A stretch of DNA of 64,000 bases from positions 1,805,501 to 1,869,500 of the forward strand of contig OZ024835.1 of NCBI GenBank assembly GCA_964016985.1, in the 5' to 3' direction. Shown piece by piece: positions 12,401 through 20,136 of the stretch. Both the position numbers and the translations under genes were made by a program. Every line of letters begins with the position of its first letter. Within the stretch, counting starts at the first letter, position 1. Under the pieces are notes generated by a model. The model saw nothing but the letters and a program-made list of their open reading frames with translations. It was not told the DNA's origin and made no database searches. This DNA is from Anodontia alba (Eukaryota > Mollusca > Bivalvia > Lucinida > Lucinidae).

Positions 12401-13577
12401 CCCTGGCACTGTGTACATCTAGTTAGGGTCCTTTGTCAAGTGCTTGAGCCCACTGCATTCTTGTGCACCCAGTACTTGCAGCCATTGCAGAAGATGCTGT
12501 TGCTGCCCACTCCAGTGTGACAGACAGCGCATGGAAACTCTCCTGTACTCTGTAGGAGGCCCAGGCCCATATCGCAGATCATGATCTTTGTCTTTCCTGC
12601 ATTTAATCTCAGTCCTTTCTTCTCCATTGCTTCTATCCAAGTTAAGAGCCTCCTGACACATTCCTCAAGCAATTCAGTGATACCTACCGACCAATTCTTT
12701 TTTCAGCATGTTAGCGGAAACACAGCTATTTTTTTAGGCCTAATAATGAGGGTGCCATAATCAAGCCCCAGTATAGTTTTTCATTTTCCTCGTCCTCGTG
12801 CATCAAAATGTGCCTGTACTGTGTTGGTCTGGCATGGTAATGAGCAGAATCCGCACTGAATCAAATAAATAAAACATGGGAAATGTAACAGTGAGGGGAG
12901 AATAGCTTGGCTGGCAGAGCATTGGAATAGTATTCCAAGCATCCTTGGATCAAACCCTGATACTGTACATTTTTCTCACCTTATGACAACTAGTGGCTCC
13001 AGGACAGTGTCTGGCCGCATGGAAGAGTATTAGCCTGCCAGTAGACTGCTGAGGTATCACTGAATTCAAACACACAGATACTGATTATACACAGAAATCC
13101 CCTGCTCTGGGGTCAGCATATTGGGCAAAATCTAGGTGGGTACTATGTTTATCATGAGAGCAATATCTGAGCTGCCTGAGGGTAGTGGATTCCAGCGATA
13201 AAGTCTCTGACTTCCATTTCGTGTATCATGTTTTGATACACCAACAGGAAGTAAAACAGGTGTGTTCAAATGTTAGGATGTATAATATGGATAATATCCC
13301 AATATTTTAAGTTAAGATTGTGACACTGTCAGGTCTAGAGATTCATCTTGCTGTTGCCCACTCTTGGTGAATGAGTGTCTTTCTAATTTGAAGGTTCGCC
13401 ATAACCAATTCACGGTTGTCGACAATTAGAATCATGTCGACAACAGGATCTTTACCTCTGTTTTTAAATTGGTGTTTTACCTGCCGCTCCACCGAATGTT
13501 TTGATGCGAAAATCTTCCAGAGTTTTAGGGTACGCATCAAAACGGCGTAATCGTTCAATCAAGTCTTTTGCTTGCAT
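369..13577 (-). CDS. ERGIC3: ERGIC3 (ER-Golgi intermediate compartment protein 3), 5' eight coding exons
   Basis: ERGIC3/Erv46 is a two-pass membrane protein that cycles between ER and Golgi in COPII/COPI vesicles and acts in cargo retrieval. Eight minus-strand exons (13577-13481, 10747-10586, 7846-7727, 5626-5595, 4166-4099, 2369-2204, 1136-1079, 400-369) join through GT..AG introns with matching phases into 245 codons. Recognised family blocks in order: FDAYPKTLEDFR near the N terminus, a membrane segment (about residues 34-54), ELYVD, PCAFLSTDAMDV, a Cys-rich lumenal part (RCESCYGAE, CCNTCDEVREAY), NEGC..GF.EVNK and NFHFAPGKSFQQ. The family is usually about 380 residues, so the lumenal C-terminal part and second membrane segment lie beyond the left edge. 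Introns carry a mariner remnant, SINEs, MITEs and a LINE fragment. Family identity is from remembered conservation; the exon chain is read directly. No frameshift or stop was seen. Confidence 0.93.
745..783 (-). repeat. 5' end fragment of tRNA-derived SINE
   Basis: The complement begins with a tRNA-like 5' part containing a box-A-like GGCTCAGTTGGATGCGC. It matches the head of the longer SINE copies at 4.27-4.56 kb and 63.4-63.7 kb. It lies in ERGIC3 intron 7. Confidence 0.5.
1079..1136 (-). CDS. ERGIC3: ERGIC3 coding exon 7
   Basis: The acceptor AG lies at 1138-1137 and the donor GTAAGT starts at 1078. The 58 bp encode VAGNFHFAPGKSFQQHHVH plus one base. The acceptor and the first ~20 exon bases are copied four more times immediately upstream in the intron (to 1351), so the true acceptor is the 3'-most of five. 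Acceptor choice matters: using the next one upstream would lengthen the exon and bring an in-frame stop. Confidence 0.93.
1116..1351 (-). repeat. Fivefold tandem array of the ERGIC3 exon 7 splice acceptor
   Basis: Five units, spaced 55, 46, 47 and 47 bp, each contain a pyrimidine tract, TTTCCAG and the first ~20 bases of exon 7. The acceptor AG dinucleotides end at 1137 (true exon), 1192, 1238, 1285 and 1332. The unit therefore straddles an intron/exon boundary. Confidence 0.9.
1800..1861. repeat. (GT)n-rich microsatellite
   Basis: An imperfect GT/GC/AT dinucleotide run in ERGIC3 intron 6. Confidence 0.95.
2204..2369 (-). CDS. ERGIC3: ERGIC3 coding exon 6 (CCNTC block)
   Basis: The acceptor TTTCAG ends at 2370 and the donor GTAATG starts at 2203. 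The 166 bp encode 55 residues starting CCNTCDEVREAYRKKGWAFK and ending IEVNK. This is the most strongly conserved lumenal part of ERGIC3, with paired Cys in CCNTC and an IEQC followed by an NEGC motif. It ends in phase 0. Confidence 0.95.
2450..3085. repeat. Divergent minisatellite in ERGIC3 intron 5
   Basis: About fifteen imperfect copies of a GATTGGCTAAGAGGTGGAG core alternate with GAGTTATGGATATCAGATGT. The basic spacing is about 20-45 bp with a higher-order period near 80 bp. There are many deletions between units. No open frame is conserved. Confidence 0.9.
3244..3858 (-). mobile_element. Internally deleted mariner-like transposon, copy 1
   Basis: Terminal inverted repeats begin GAGGGTCCTGCAAAAAGTT and the element is flanked by TA (3242-3243 and 3859-3860), as expected for Tc1/mariner. 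The minus strand encodes a transposase C-terminal remnant including HDITSSH, PPYSPDLSPCDFFLFPRLKK and a terminal GGYFEGL-like block. These match the mariner catalytic region around the last two acidic residues. The N-terminal half is missing or degenerate, so the copy is inactive. It sits in ERGIC3 intron 5. Confidence 0.85.
4099..4166 (-). CDS. ERGIC3: ERGIC3 coding exon 5 (first Cys block)
   Basis: The acceptor is TTTTCAG ending at 4167 and the donor GTAAGT begins at 4098. The 68 bp encode SVQKKLDPNRCESCYGAETD and then DK, matching the lumenal DPDRCESCYGAE signature. The last two bases (CA) join to the G of exon 6 to give Gln directly before the CC of CCNTC. Confidence 0.93.
4270..4557 (-). 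mobile_element. tRNA-derived SINE, family 1
   Basis: Read on the minus strand, the copy starts with a tRNA-like head (box A near GGCTCAGTTGGATGCGC, box B near GGATTCGACCC). The body ends in a conserved part containing CGGTTAACC-like and TGGGCCGTAAA-like sequence. A second copy in the same orientation is at 63.38-63.67 kb. It lies in ERGIC3 intron 4-5 sequence. Confidence 0.75.
5277..5344. repeat. Near-perfect 68-bp palindrome
   Basis: Arms of about 33 bp (AACAGTGTGGACCCAGATCA and onward) meet at a CTTTAG centre. It belongs to the AACAGTGT...ACACTGTT dispersed family. It lies in ERGIC3 intron 4. Confidence 0.85.
5595..5626 (-). CDS. ERGIC3: ERGIC3 coding micro-exon 4
   Basis: This is a 32-bp exon with acceptor TTTTCAG (ending 5627) and donor GTAAGA (from 5594). 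With one base from exon 3 it encodes ELGDKSEEMVE, aligning with the short variable linker (HELGKVE-like in vertebrates) between the FKQRL block and the Cys-rich block. Its phase closes the frame exactly. Confidence 0.88.
6000..6350. repeat. Dispersed repeat (TTGTGATTGTGGCATTTCCT type)
   Basis: Sequence ending in TGATTGTGGCATTTCCTGGG plus a poorly conserved upstream part. Related pieces are near 16.1, 16.4-16.7, 19.3-19.6, 27.3-27.5, 47.8, 51.4 and 61.7 kb. A 144-codon frame on the minus strand is not conserved between copies and is taken as chance. Confidence 0.55.
7216..7435. mobile_element. Chimeric MITE: family A left half, family B right half
   Basis: The left part (CATTACGAAAACATGCCTAT... 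to TGCTCAAAACA) is family A. After the TTGTGGGTACTCGTT stem the sequence switches to the family B arm (ACTTCTAATGAGTACCCACA ... TCATGGAGAAA). It lies in ERGIC3 intron 3. Confidence 0.7.
7727..7846 (-). CDS. ERGIC3: ERGIC3 coding exon 3
   Basis: The acceptor TTTCAG ends at 7847 and the donor GTAATA starts at 7726. The 120 bp give LSTDAMDVSGENQIDVDHDL and then FKQRL..., the conserved lumenal block that follows PCA in this family, then an acidic variable linker ending EPEKE. The phase is two bases in and one base out, consistent with exons 2 and 4. Confidence 0.93.
7962..8052. mobile_element. Hairpin element, family B
   Basis: An approximately 88-bp inverted repeat. The arm contains ACATATGTTGTGGGTACTCA then TTAGAAGCGCCTC; it is near-perfect with one change near the loop (CACTGAG). 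TTTCTTATTAC-like sequence flanks it, as in other family members. Confidence 0.8.
8199..8335. mobile_element. Hairpin element, family B, with extra half-arm
   Basis: A family B palindrome (TGCGGGTACTCATTAGAAGT / ACTTCTAATGAGTACCCACA) is followed by a second copy of its right arm (8296-8335). The left arm contains an A16 run. Confidence 0.75.
8441..8625. mobile_element. MITE family G, copy 1 (hairpin-less)
   Basis: Terminal inverted repeats GGCCCAGTTGTT ... AACAACTGGACC enclose GTTAACG-type subterminal repeats. It lacks the internal hairpin carried by the copies at 40.15 and 48.79 kb. Confidence 0.75.
8836..8882. repeat. Fragment related to SINE family 1 body
   Basis: CATGACCCAAATGGGTTAAATGGGCCATAAA resembles, in short pieces, the part of SINE family 1 ending in the gene-distal TTTACGGCCCAGTCAACCC, in opposite orientation. 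It is short and diverged. Confidence 0.35.
9468..9541. repeat. Dispersed inverted-half-site repeat
   Basis: GCAAACAGTGTAGATCCAGA and its partner CTGGCCCTGCACTGTTTGC face each other across GAAGAAGCCAACTGA-like sequence. A similar arrangement is at 5815-5875. Confidence 0.6.
9660..10560. other. ERGIC3 intron 2 sequence without recognised feature
   Basis: AT-rich DNA. Two TTAGGCCTA/CCTAAAA-flanked stretches at 9665-9720 and 9860-9905 are loosely inverted with respect to each other (GTGTGTTTCAGGTTACC and its complement), so this may be an old foldback element. A 97-codon minus-strand frame (10204-10497) has low-complexity, biased composition and no recognisable motif. Confidence 0.4.
10586..10747 (-). 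CDS. ERGIC3: ERGIC3 coding exon 2 (first transmembrane segment)
   Basis: The acceptor is a T-run followed by CAG at 10750-10748; the donor GTAAGT begins at 10585. The 162 bp encode the first membrane helix (TIVSGLLMFILFLSEFNYYL) followed by the conserved ELYVD block and the start of the lumenal domain ending at HLPCA. The exon begins with two bases and ends with one base of split codons, matching exons 1 and 3. The intron to exon 1 is 2.7 kb and holds a degenerate LINE and a palindromic MITE. Confidence 0.93.
11025..11078. mobile_element. 54-bp palindrome in ACCATGTTATA repeat, copy 1
   Basis: TATAGATTATATTGAAAAAT... and its complement form a near-perfect hairpin. The flanks (CCATGTTATATCCAAAACC) match, in opposite orientation, the AACACGGTT repeats around the second copy at 22.36 kb. 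Confidence 0.8.
11484..11580 (+). repeat. Possible tRNA-like SINE head
   Basis: TAGCTCAGTCAGCAGAGCAT resembles a tRNA box A. No good box B follows at the usual distance, so this is a decayed copy at best. Confidence 0.3.
11710..12672 (-). pseudogene. Decayed non-LTR retrotransposon, C-terminal RT region
   Basis: On the minus strand, three reading frames follow one another like one broken protein. The blocks are GLRLNAGKTKIM (end of reverse-transcriptase palm/thumb); a C-x2-C ... C-x2-C ... H zinc knuckle (CAVCHTGVGSNSIFCNGC); FKDLLSVLSSGHLSFKTLGR with YSSCVQSAMLHASET; and LGIEDLDRILKERRLLWYGH with GRPKMTWKQL. This order is typical of invertebrate RTE/CR1-like elements. It is 5'-truncated, carries frameshifts and stops, and lies in ERGIC3 intron 1. 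Confidence 0.88.
12898..12965 (+). repeat. tRNA-like SINE head
   Basis: GCTTGGCTGGCAGAGCATTG (box A-like) and GGATCAAACCC (box B-like) are about 35 bp apart, as in a tRNA-derived SINE promoter. No body could be defined. Confidence 0.4.
13481..13577 (-). CDS. ERGIC3: ERGIC3 coding exon 1
   Basis: The start codon is at 13577-13575. The exon encodes 32 residues beginning MQAKDLIERLRRFDAYPKTL and ends after one base of the next codon at donor GTAAAA (13480-13475). The FDAYPKTLEDF block is the conserved N-terminal cytosolic signature of ERGIC3/Erv46, and its spacing from the Met is close to that of vertebrate proteins, which supports this start. The split codon becomes Val on joining to exon 2. 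No TATA box or clear promoter motif was recognised upstream. Confidence 0.92.
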
Positions 13578-14400
13578 CGTTTAGGTCAAATAATCAAATA
13601 TTTTTTTCTAACGTGTACTGTATGAATCTGGGTTACAAGAGACGCTTCCCCTCGTCGTTGTCGCGATAATTGGAGGTAAACTAATTACCGGGACGAAACC
13701 AGAAATAATGACTGAAACCGGGTCATACTATTATACGAAAAGGGTAAAAAGTGACTCCTGGGTCGCTGAGTTCAAAGCTTGAATAGATGATTTTGTCACA
13801 GGTTGCACATGAAAAGGTTGCAGCTTCATCAAAAACTTCATCAATAATAATAAAAGAAAAAATATACATATATGACAATGATTTTTTTTTTATAAAGAAA
13901 TACATTCACAATGAATCAGTTATGTCACACATATAAAACAATGAAACAAATGATATGATAATTAACTGAGAAACATACAAATGTAACTCAACAACGGTGA
14001 CAATTACTTATAGATGTTTATCTCAACAGTAGGTCTACTTTGTGCAGAGTAACAGATAGGACGGGTATCTGGTGATAACCATAGAGAGCCTCGCCAAATT
14101 TGCCACCAAACACACGCTGCGGGCAGCCACTTGAATGACCTCAGTAAGGTGAATCCCAATGAATATTCACAACATATTCCCAACCTGATTATCGACACCG
14201 GCCTCATCTGCTTCTCTGCATGGAGTACAAATCGTCAAGAGTGAGTTTCACGAACTTCATACAGAGATCTGATTATTCTCGGACCCATCAATACCCGGAC
14301 TGGTAACTATAGTGCTAAATACCTATTTTATCGATATGATGATGTCGTAGCTATGATTTTACCGGTTACCGGGTTTCGTCTGGAATGTGCGAAAATCAAT
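13578..14400. other. ERGIC3 5' flank; no further gene recognised
   Basis: Upstream of the ERGIC3 start codon. It should contain the 5' UTR and core promoter, but no TATA box, initiator or CpG-rich stretch could be identified by eye. A 67-codon minus-strand frame at 14004-14207 has no recognisable motif. Confidence 0.4.
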
Positions 14401-14404
14401 CGTG

Positions 14405-15130
14405 TAGAGAGTGATAATTATCCGCAATAAACAACTACATATAACTGTTATTTGTGAACAATACATCAACCATCATGAAAAGTTAGTACTATATAGACGT
14501 ACTTGTTTTTTAACCACATTTGTTGAATATTGGTAACATACTTTACAAATTTCGGTGGAGTTTCCAAACACCGTTTGTGAATGAAGCCGTTCGTCGAAGA
14601 AAAATGGCGACCATTGTTGAACTGTACTCGCATTAGTAGAGCCTTTTAATGCACGTCCTCGTTAAAATCAATTATAAATTAAACTTATTCAGGAAAAAAA
14701 TAGCTTTGTTTTCGAAGTTGTTTTATGAGCATATTATTTTTATACCTACTTCAATGCCAATTGAAATATCGGCTGGTGAAAATGTCAATTTCTCGAATCT
14801 GACCAACAATTATCCGCGATAATGAACCTCATATAAGTGTCATCTATGAACAAAACATCACTTATCATTCAAATTAAATACTATGTCATTATTTTGTTTT
14901 TTAATCATATTTGTCGAATATTGATTACACATATTACAAATTTCGATGGAGTTTCCAAACACTGATTTGTGAATGAAGCTATTCGTCGAAGAAAAAATGG
15001 CGACCATTGTTGAATAGTACTAGCATTAGCAGAGCCTTTTAATGCTTTTTCTCGCTAAAATCAACTATAAACCCAACTTATTCAGAATAAACTAGATTTG
15101 TTTTATTGCTTTATCAGCATATTATTTCCA
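14405..15130. repeat. Tandem duplication (~400 bp units) containing ATGGCGACCATTGTTGAA
   Basis: Unit 1 is about 14405-14740 and unit 2 about 14808-15130. Shared blocks include TGATAATTATCCGC-like, TTCGGTGGAGTTTCCAAACA, GAAGAAAAATGGCGACCATT and AGAGCCTTTTAATGC. Both ATGs are followed by in-frame stops within 10 codons. The units differ by many substitutions, so the duplication is old. Confidence 0.8.
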
Positions 15131-15148
15131 TATTGATGGGTCCGAGGA

Positions 15149-15409
15149 TTATTTAACTAATAGTTTTGTAACAGTTACAACCTTGCAATTGAAAAGATGA
15201 TGAAAATGAAACGTATTCTGCGTAGAATGGGTAACAGACATCTTCATACATGTACCTAGCATTTTAAGTTTCGGGAAGAAGTCATGCCGTACGCTATTGT
15301 ATGTGTTGCATTGCAGGAAGAAGTGGTGTTCAGTCTCAAATGATGCTGTGCTGCAAACAGGACATACTCTGTTCTGCCTAGGGATATTATCATGTCTCCC
15401 TTTTTTCAA
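15149..15409 (-). pseudogene. Non-LTR retrotransposon fragment, C-terminal zinc-binding tail
   Basis: An 86-residue frame contains RVCPVCSTASFETEHHFFLQ then C: a C-x2-C...H-x4-C cluster. This is like the C-terminal Cys/His tail after the reverse transcriptase in several invertebrate LINE families (R-x-CPxC ... E-x-H-F-x2-C). Only this tail is present; no RT domain is seen alongside. Confidence 0.6.
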
Positions 15410-16340
15410 TGTTCAGGTGTTCTGTATGTATCTTTCTCCATCTCTGTCCGTCTGTATATATGTCTGTATGAATGTCTGTCTGTCTCTGTATCTCCCCTCC
15501 TCTCTGTTCCTCTCTCTCGAGATGCGGAATATAGATGGAACACACCATAAAGCAGGCTTGTCAATGCTCAACCCTCGTGTGTGTGTGTGTGTGTGGGGGG
15601 GGGGGGGTAACTTCCTACATATGGCATAGTGCGGATGTGCGTGCCGAATGACCCCCTTTTTCAGCGCTGCCAGGTATATGATTCGCCCCCGTTTTCCAAC
15701 AAAAAGTACATGAATGACCCGTTTTTTTCTGGATTCCTATGTGAAAGGCCCAACTTTTCAAACATCCTGGTATATGCACATATTTTTTTTGCTCAGAGAC
15801 TTTTCGAGGCTGCTTGTTCTCTTGGTATTTAATGAATTGACTGCGATATTTGTCTAACTACCAGCAATAAATGGGTACAAAAGAAATCAAAGGGCAGTGT
15901 ATGAATAGGTCAACATTTCGGATGATCAAGTATATGAATGGGCCTTTTTTTTTCAAAGGCTAGGTATATGAATGTGGTAGGTTTTGAAATACTGACTTGC
16001 ACACCCGTACTATAATTACCCCCAAGTTACCCTCCCGAGGCCCAACCAAATTCTGATTACAAGTTAGTATCTTTGTTGATATATTTATTCCTATATGTTA
16101 GTATCTTTGTTCCTCTTGATGTCTGGGAAGGGCTTCGGTTTGTGATCGTGCCACTCTCTGGACTTTTGTCTTACCCTTTTTTTTAATAGCACACAATTCG
16201 GTAATAGATAATCACATTAAAAGACGTCTTTTATTGTCCATACGTCCTTTCTGTAATATAGAGTGTAATGTCTGTTCTGGCAATATAAGTAAACGAATTT
16301 GAGGTATGACATACGCCATGACAATATGTGACTGTTTTTT
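15410..16340. repeat. Low-complexity and dispersed repeat DNA
   Basis: A TGTCTGT/CTCT-rich stretch (15425-15520), (GT)n followed by 17 G (15577-15607), then repeats of a GTATATGAAT...CCCCTTTTT pattern up to about 16010. A fragment of the TGATCGTGCCACTCTCTGGA repeat lies at 16109-16175. No gene was recognised. Confidence 0.5.
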
Positions 16341-16349
16341 CCACGCCCC

Positions 16350-16840
16350 AAGGTTATAAAAGTTTTTTCGTGCTCAGCTCAGCTGAGCATGAAATGTGAA
16401 CTGCTAATAAAGATCAAATTACTAACAATTGCAAATTCTTTACTCTTTGTTGCTTTGTGGTTTATTCTACGAGGCGATTTGTTTTATGTCTTACCTTGTG
16501 TTATTTTGTTCTTGTGTTTTTCAGTCCTTTTAGCATTGCGATTACATCGCTTGGGGAAGAGAGAGCTAATTTTGTGCTTTTCGTACCTTGGTTCGATTTG
16601 CGCTTGTTTGGTTTTGTCTGTTTCCTCTTCCTCTTGGTGTCTGGGAAGTGCTGCGGTTTGTGATTGTGGCACTCCCTGAACTTTTCTCTTACCTTGTTTT
16701 TCATGCTAAACATAGCTAGTCATGAAGATTTCTCAGCCGGTAGATATGAAGATGCCAACTTTTGTTGGCATTTGGATATTTATTAGCCGAGAAAAATTCA
16801 TGCTCAGCTGAGTTGAGCATTAAAAATATTTTATAACCCC
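16350..16840. mobile_element. Foldback element with GCTCAGCTGAGC termini
   Basis: GGTTATAAAAGTTTTTTCGT followed by GCTCAGCTCAGCTGAGCATG on the left is inverted on the right as CATGCTCAGCTGAGTTGAGC followed by TTTTATAACCCC. The right part also has an internal hairpin (CTCAGCCGGTAGATAT ... ATATTTATTAGCCGAG). It hosts the dispersed repeat at 16436-16697. Confidence 0.75.
16436..16697 (+). repeat. ~260-bp dispersed repeat, copy 1
   Basis: From TTGCTTTGTGGTTTATTCTA to CTTTTCTCTTACCTT. An inverted copy with high identity is at 19343-19602. Overlapping open frames exist in several phases but are not maintained between copies. Confidence 0.8.
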
Positions 16841-16989
16841 TGAGCAGTCTGAATAGAACCTTCTCTACATGTATGAAGAATATATAGATTTAGTACTAAA
16901 CGGGCAGTATAAGGTGGGCATGTTGGTCTAAGACTTTATAAGAATAAGACATTTTTGACAATGAGTGTATTAGTCCCTGGCTAGGTATC

Positions 16990-17631
16990 GTTTACCACCC
17001 CCTGACCCCAACCACCCCCTCCCCCAGTGAATTTTGTAGACCATGCTTTTCTAATAGCCGATGATTAGCAAACCTTTTGCAACACGTTAGCCATCTGGCA
17101 ATGGCAGCATTACTCTGTAACAGCCTGTTACACACGTTACATACGTTACCGTCAAAAATATAGATATTCAAGCAAATTATAAAACCTCAAACATTGTAGA
17201 ACCTATGATTAAATTTACCAATCGAGTTATTCGTCAAATTAAGCTATTGCAGAACTGCAAATATGAACCTTTGAAAATGATCTCAGTCTTACCCTGTGTA
17301 ACGTACGTTACATTTTTTCACTTAACCCTATATTATTGATAAATGCATCTAAACTAGTTCCGCCTTCAAACATTCGCTTTGACAATTTGGCCCAAAACAG
17401 TTTTAATTATTTGAACAAATATTAATTTATCTTTCCAAAACTGTAAACATTATGTTTCTATCTTACATACTTTGCGAGTTATTGCCTGTTAAACATAATA
17501 ATCCCATATAGTATATTGTACATAAAAAGATCGTTTTGATATCTAAATTTGACACGAAGTGTAGGCATCTAGAGTGTAAAAGGAACCTTTTGTGTATGAA
17601 TTGTAACCACGAAAGAAATGTTATTTGTAGT

Positions 17632-17674
<43 letters not shown>

Positions 17675-18100
17675 TCTTTAGCATTATAATAATGTAACGT
17701 ATGTAACGCAAGGTAACAAAATATGTTCAATTTGAGAGATTGTTTCGATCAATGGTGGTTTTTGCCTAGCTTTTGATGATTTAAATTTAATGTACTGATA
17801 CAAAGCAATGAGATCAGTACACGTAGATATTATAGTTCTCGATGTATACAGAAACTTTGCCAAAAATACGACATAGAACGTAACATGTTACTCAAACATT
17901 TATTTCTGCCTTTGCTTTCTTACAAGTATATTGAAGAAGATGTATCAATATACTTTGCTTGCGGCCTTCAAGAGAAAAATCGTTAAAAGCCAATAAAAAT
18001 GGTAACCATGTTACCTTCGCGGAAGACAATATCATGTACGTTAATTAATATACTATTCTTAAGACATGAAAGCCGTAACAAAGGAATGAAGCATAGCTGA
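16990..18100. other. AT-rich intergenic DNA with GTTACATACGTTAC motifs
   Basis: Short copies of GTAACGTACGTTAC-like palindromes recur at about 17135, 17298, 17693 and 17880. T28 lies near 17636-17667. No coding signal was recognised. Confidence 0.4.
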
Positions 18101-18109
18101 AAAAATTCT

Positions 18110-18182
18110 CACGCCTGCCGTGGGAATCGAACCCGGTCCTCCCGGTTAAAAATCCAATGCTTTAACCACTGAGCCAAAGAGT
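18110..18182 (-). repeat. tRNA-like SINE promoter region
   Basis: The minus strand reads TTTGGCTCAGTGGTTAAAGC (box A) and GGGTTCGATTCCC (box B) at tRNA spacing with a TTTTTAA anticodon-loop-like stretch. The would-be acceptor arms do not pair, so this is read as a tRNA-derived repeat rather than a working tRNA gene. Confidence 0.6.
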
Positions 18183-18282
18183 CGACTCCTTGACGCAGTT
18201 GTCAGAGATTGAATATATACTTAGAAGCTATGCGTAATCTGTCAAGGCAGATAATCGAAGGTATGAGTGCTCGGTCGTAACA

Positions 18283-18293
18283 CTCCCCCTTTT
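18283..18293 (-). other. Putative polypurine tract of an LTR retrotransposon
   Basis: The minus strand reads AAAAGGGGGAG immediately before TGTTACGA, the arrangement of polypurine tract and start of a 3' LTR. Confidence 0.6.
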
Positions 18294-18347
18294 CAAAGAA
18301 GTCATCATTTATGATGACGTGAAGCCATTTTCGGCGTATAAAGTCCA

Positions 18348-18365
18348 ATTTCGGACGAGCCCCCA
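18348..18365 (-). other. Putative tRNA-Pro primer-binding site
   Basis: The minus strand reads TGGGGGCTCGTCCGAAAT. Its first 14 bases equal the tRNA-Pro-type primer-binding site of LTR retroelements. It lies only 54 bp from the polypurine tract, so the internal region is almost wholly missing. Confidence 0.6.
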
Positions 18366-18672
18366 AGCGAGCCAGGCGTAACGAGAAAGAAATGAAAGTG
18401 AAACCAGCAACAAGCTTTAAATTAACAATATTTATTCACAAAAAAATGAGACAAGATTCAAAACAAAATAATGTAAGTAAACAGTACCTTTCAAGTTTAT
18501 GTCACAAAGTCCCTCAAAAATAATCCGCAAGAATTTATAAAACAAATCCTTTGAATATCAGTTTCTGATCCCACAATTTAAAGTTCCTGAATTCAGAATT
18601 TAAGTCCAGAGTGAATAAAATATTAAAGTAATCCAGTATAGAATAATTTCCAGTGAAAGTATACAAAGATGC
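18366..18672 (-). mobile_element. 3' part of an LTR (5' LTR of a deleted or miniature element)
   Basis: On the minus strand this part ends GTTACGCCTGGCTCGCT next to the primer-binding site. It is homologous, in opposite orientation, to 37780-38138. Together with the 54-bp interior and the LTR start at 18282 this suggests a miniature (TRIM-like) or deleted LTR element. The outer end was not located. Confidence 0.55.
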
Positions 18673-19320
18673 CCATATGAAAATCTTCTCTCCTTATATA
18701 ATATCAAAGAACGTTCTAGAAAAAGAATTTACTACAAGCATCCCTTATTTTCCAGTTCCAATCAAGAAACTTCTAAATCTTCTATGACTTGCCAAAAATA
18801 ACTCAGTCCAGAATCAAGGACGTAAACACCATGTTATTGTAAACATGCTGTTCTAGAAAGTTATTTTTGGAAACGTAGTAAATAAAGCTATTTATGGAAA
18901 CATAGTAAACATGATGTTTAAAATAATTGAACACCCTGTTATATAACACTATATAGAACTTTAACATATTTGTATAGTCCAAATTCTATGCATAAAAAAA
19001 TCAAATGTTATTCAAGTCTATATGAAAATAGTTCAAGAATTCTTGTACCATAACAAAACCAAATACAAAATACATAAATGCAATGCTGTAATACAACTAA
19101 TATATTAAATCAAAAAGGATTACTTGTATAATCCCCGTGGCTCCTTTGTCCTGAAAATAGTTCAACATGTAGAATAGCATAGATAGTTTGGATTTTTCAT
19201 TCAAATAACATATATGGTTAAAAGATAAAGCATGTGAGGCCTGTAACATATAGTACAAGTAGAAACAATTTTAAGATGATCAAGTTAGAGCATAAAGCAA
19301 ACGTAAAGCAGATGCCTTAC
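18673..19320. other. AT-rich DNA, nothing recognised
   Basis: It may continue the LTR element upstream, but no repeat partner or reading frame was found in the window. An A22 run closes the stretch at 19321-19342. Confidence 0.3.
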
Positions 19321-19342
19321 AAAAAAAAAAAAAAAAAAAAAA

Positions 19343-19602
19343 GGTAAGAGAAAAGTCCAGGGAGTGCCACAATCACAAACCGCAGCCTATCCAAGACACC
19401 AAGAGGAAGAGGAAACAGACAAAACCAAACAAGCACAAATCGAACAAACGCACGAAAAGCACCAAGACTAGCTCTCTCTTCCCCAAGCGAGGTAATCGCA
19501 ATGTTAAAAAGACTGTAAAACACAAGAACAAAATAACACAAAGCAAGGCATAAAACAAATCGCCTCGTAGAATAAACCACAAAGCAACAAAGAGTAAGAC
19601 TA
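19343..19602 (-). repeat. ~260-bp dispersed repeat, copy 2 (inverted to copy 1)
   Basis: Starts GGTAAGAGAAAAGTCCAGGG next to A22 and matches 16436-16697 on the other strand. The A-run at one end hints at retroposition. A ~60-bp piece of the same end is at 51383-51440, also next to an A-run. Confidence 0.8.
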
Positions 19603-19854
19603 ACACCGGAACCTTATTTTATGTTTACAAAGCTAACAGCTCGTTGCATATTACATGCATTACCCTGCTTTCAAAGTGTTTGCCCACACAACTTATCAGT
19701 TCTCATCAGATTCATCCTCAAACACCTAATCAACCATATTCGTCAGCTCTAGACCCTCATCATTATCATCATCATCATCTAAATCCTGGTCTGCTTCCCC
19801 ATCGTTATTCTGATCACATAAAATATCAGTCAGCTGTGCTGGGACGATCAAATT

Positions 19855-20130
19855 CATCACGAAAACATACCTATATAATGTTGACCCATTTAAACCCCAC
19901 TTTTATATAGTAAAACTGGGATTTACAAGGTATACATTATTTTTCTTATTTCTGTTTAAAAACACAGAATGTGGGTAGTCGTTAGTACCGCCTCGCCGAG
20001 GCGGTTCTAACGAGTACCCACAATCTGTGTTTTGAGCAGAAATATGAAAAATATCAGAATTTTTATCGGAAAACTTTCAGTTTTTGGTGGTGAAATTTCT
20101 ATATATTTGAATAGGCGTGTTTTCGTAATA
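19855..20130. mobile_element. MITE family A
   Basis: Ends CATCACGAAAACATACCTAT and GAATAGGCGTGTTTTCGTAA; the core hairpin has arms TGTGGGTAGTCGTTAG.../...CTAACGAGTACCCACA. One half carries the GTAAAACTGGG/ACCCCACTTTTAT block, the other the TTTTTGGTGGTGAAATTT block. Confidence 0.88.
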
Positions 20131-20136
20131 CTCGAT

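Noticed and set aside
18110..18182. Functional tRNA gene
   Set aside because: Box A and B are good, but the acceptor arm halves do not pair and the anticodon arm is poor; more likely SINE-derived.
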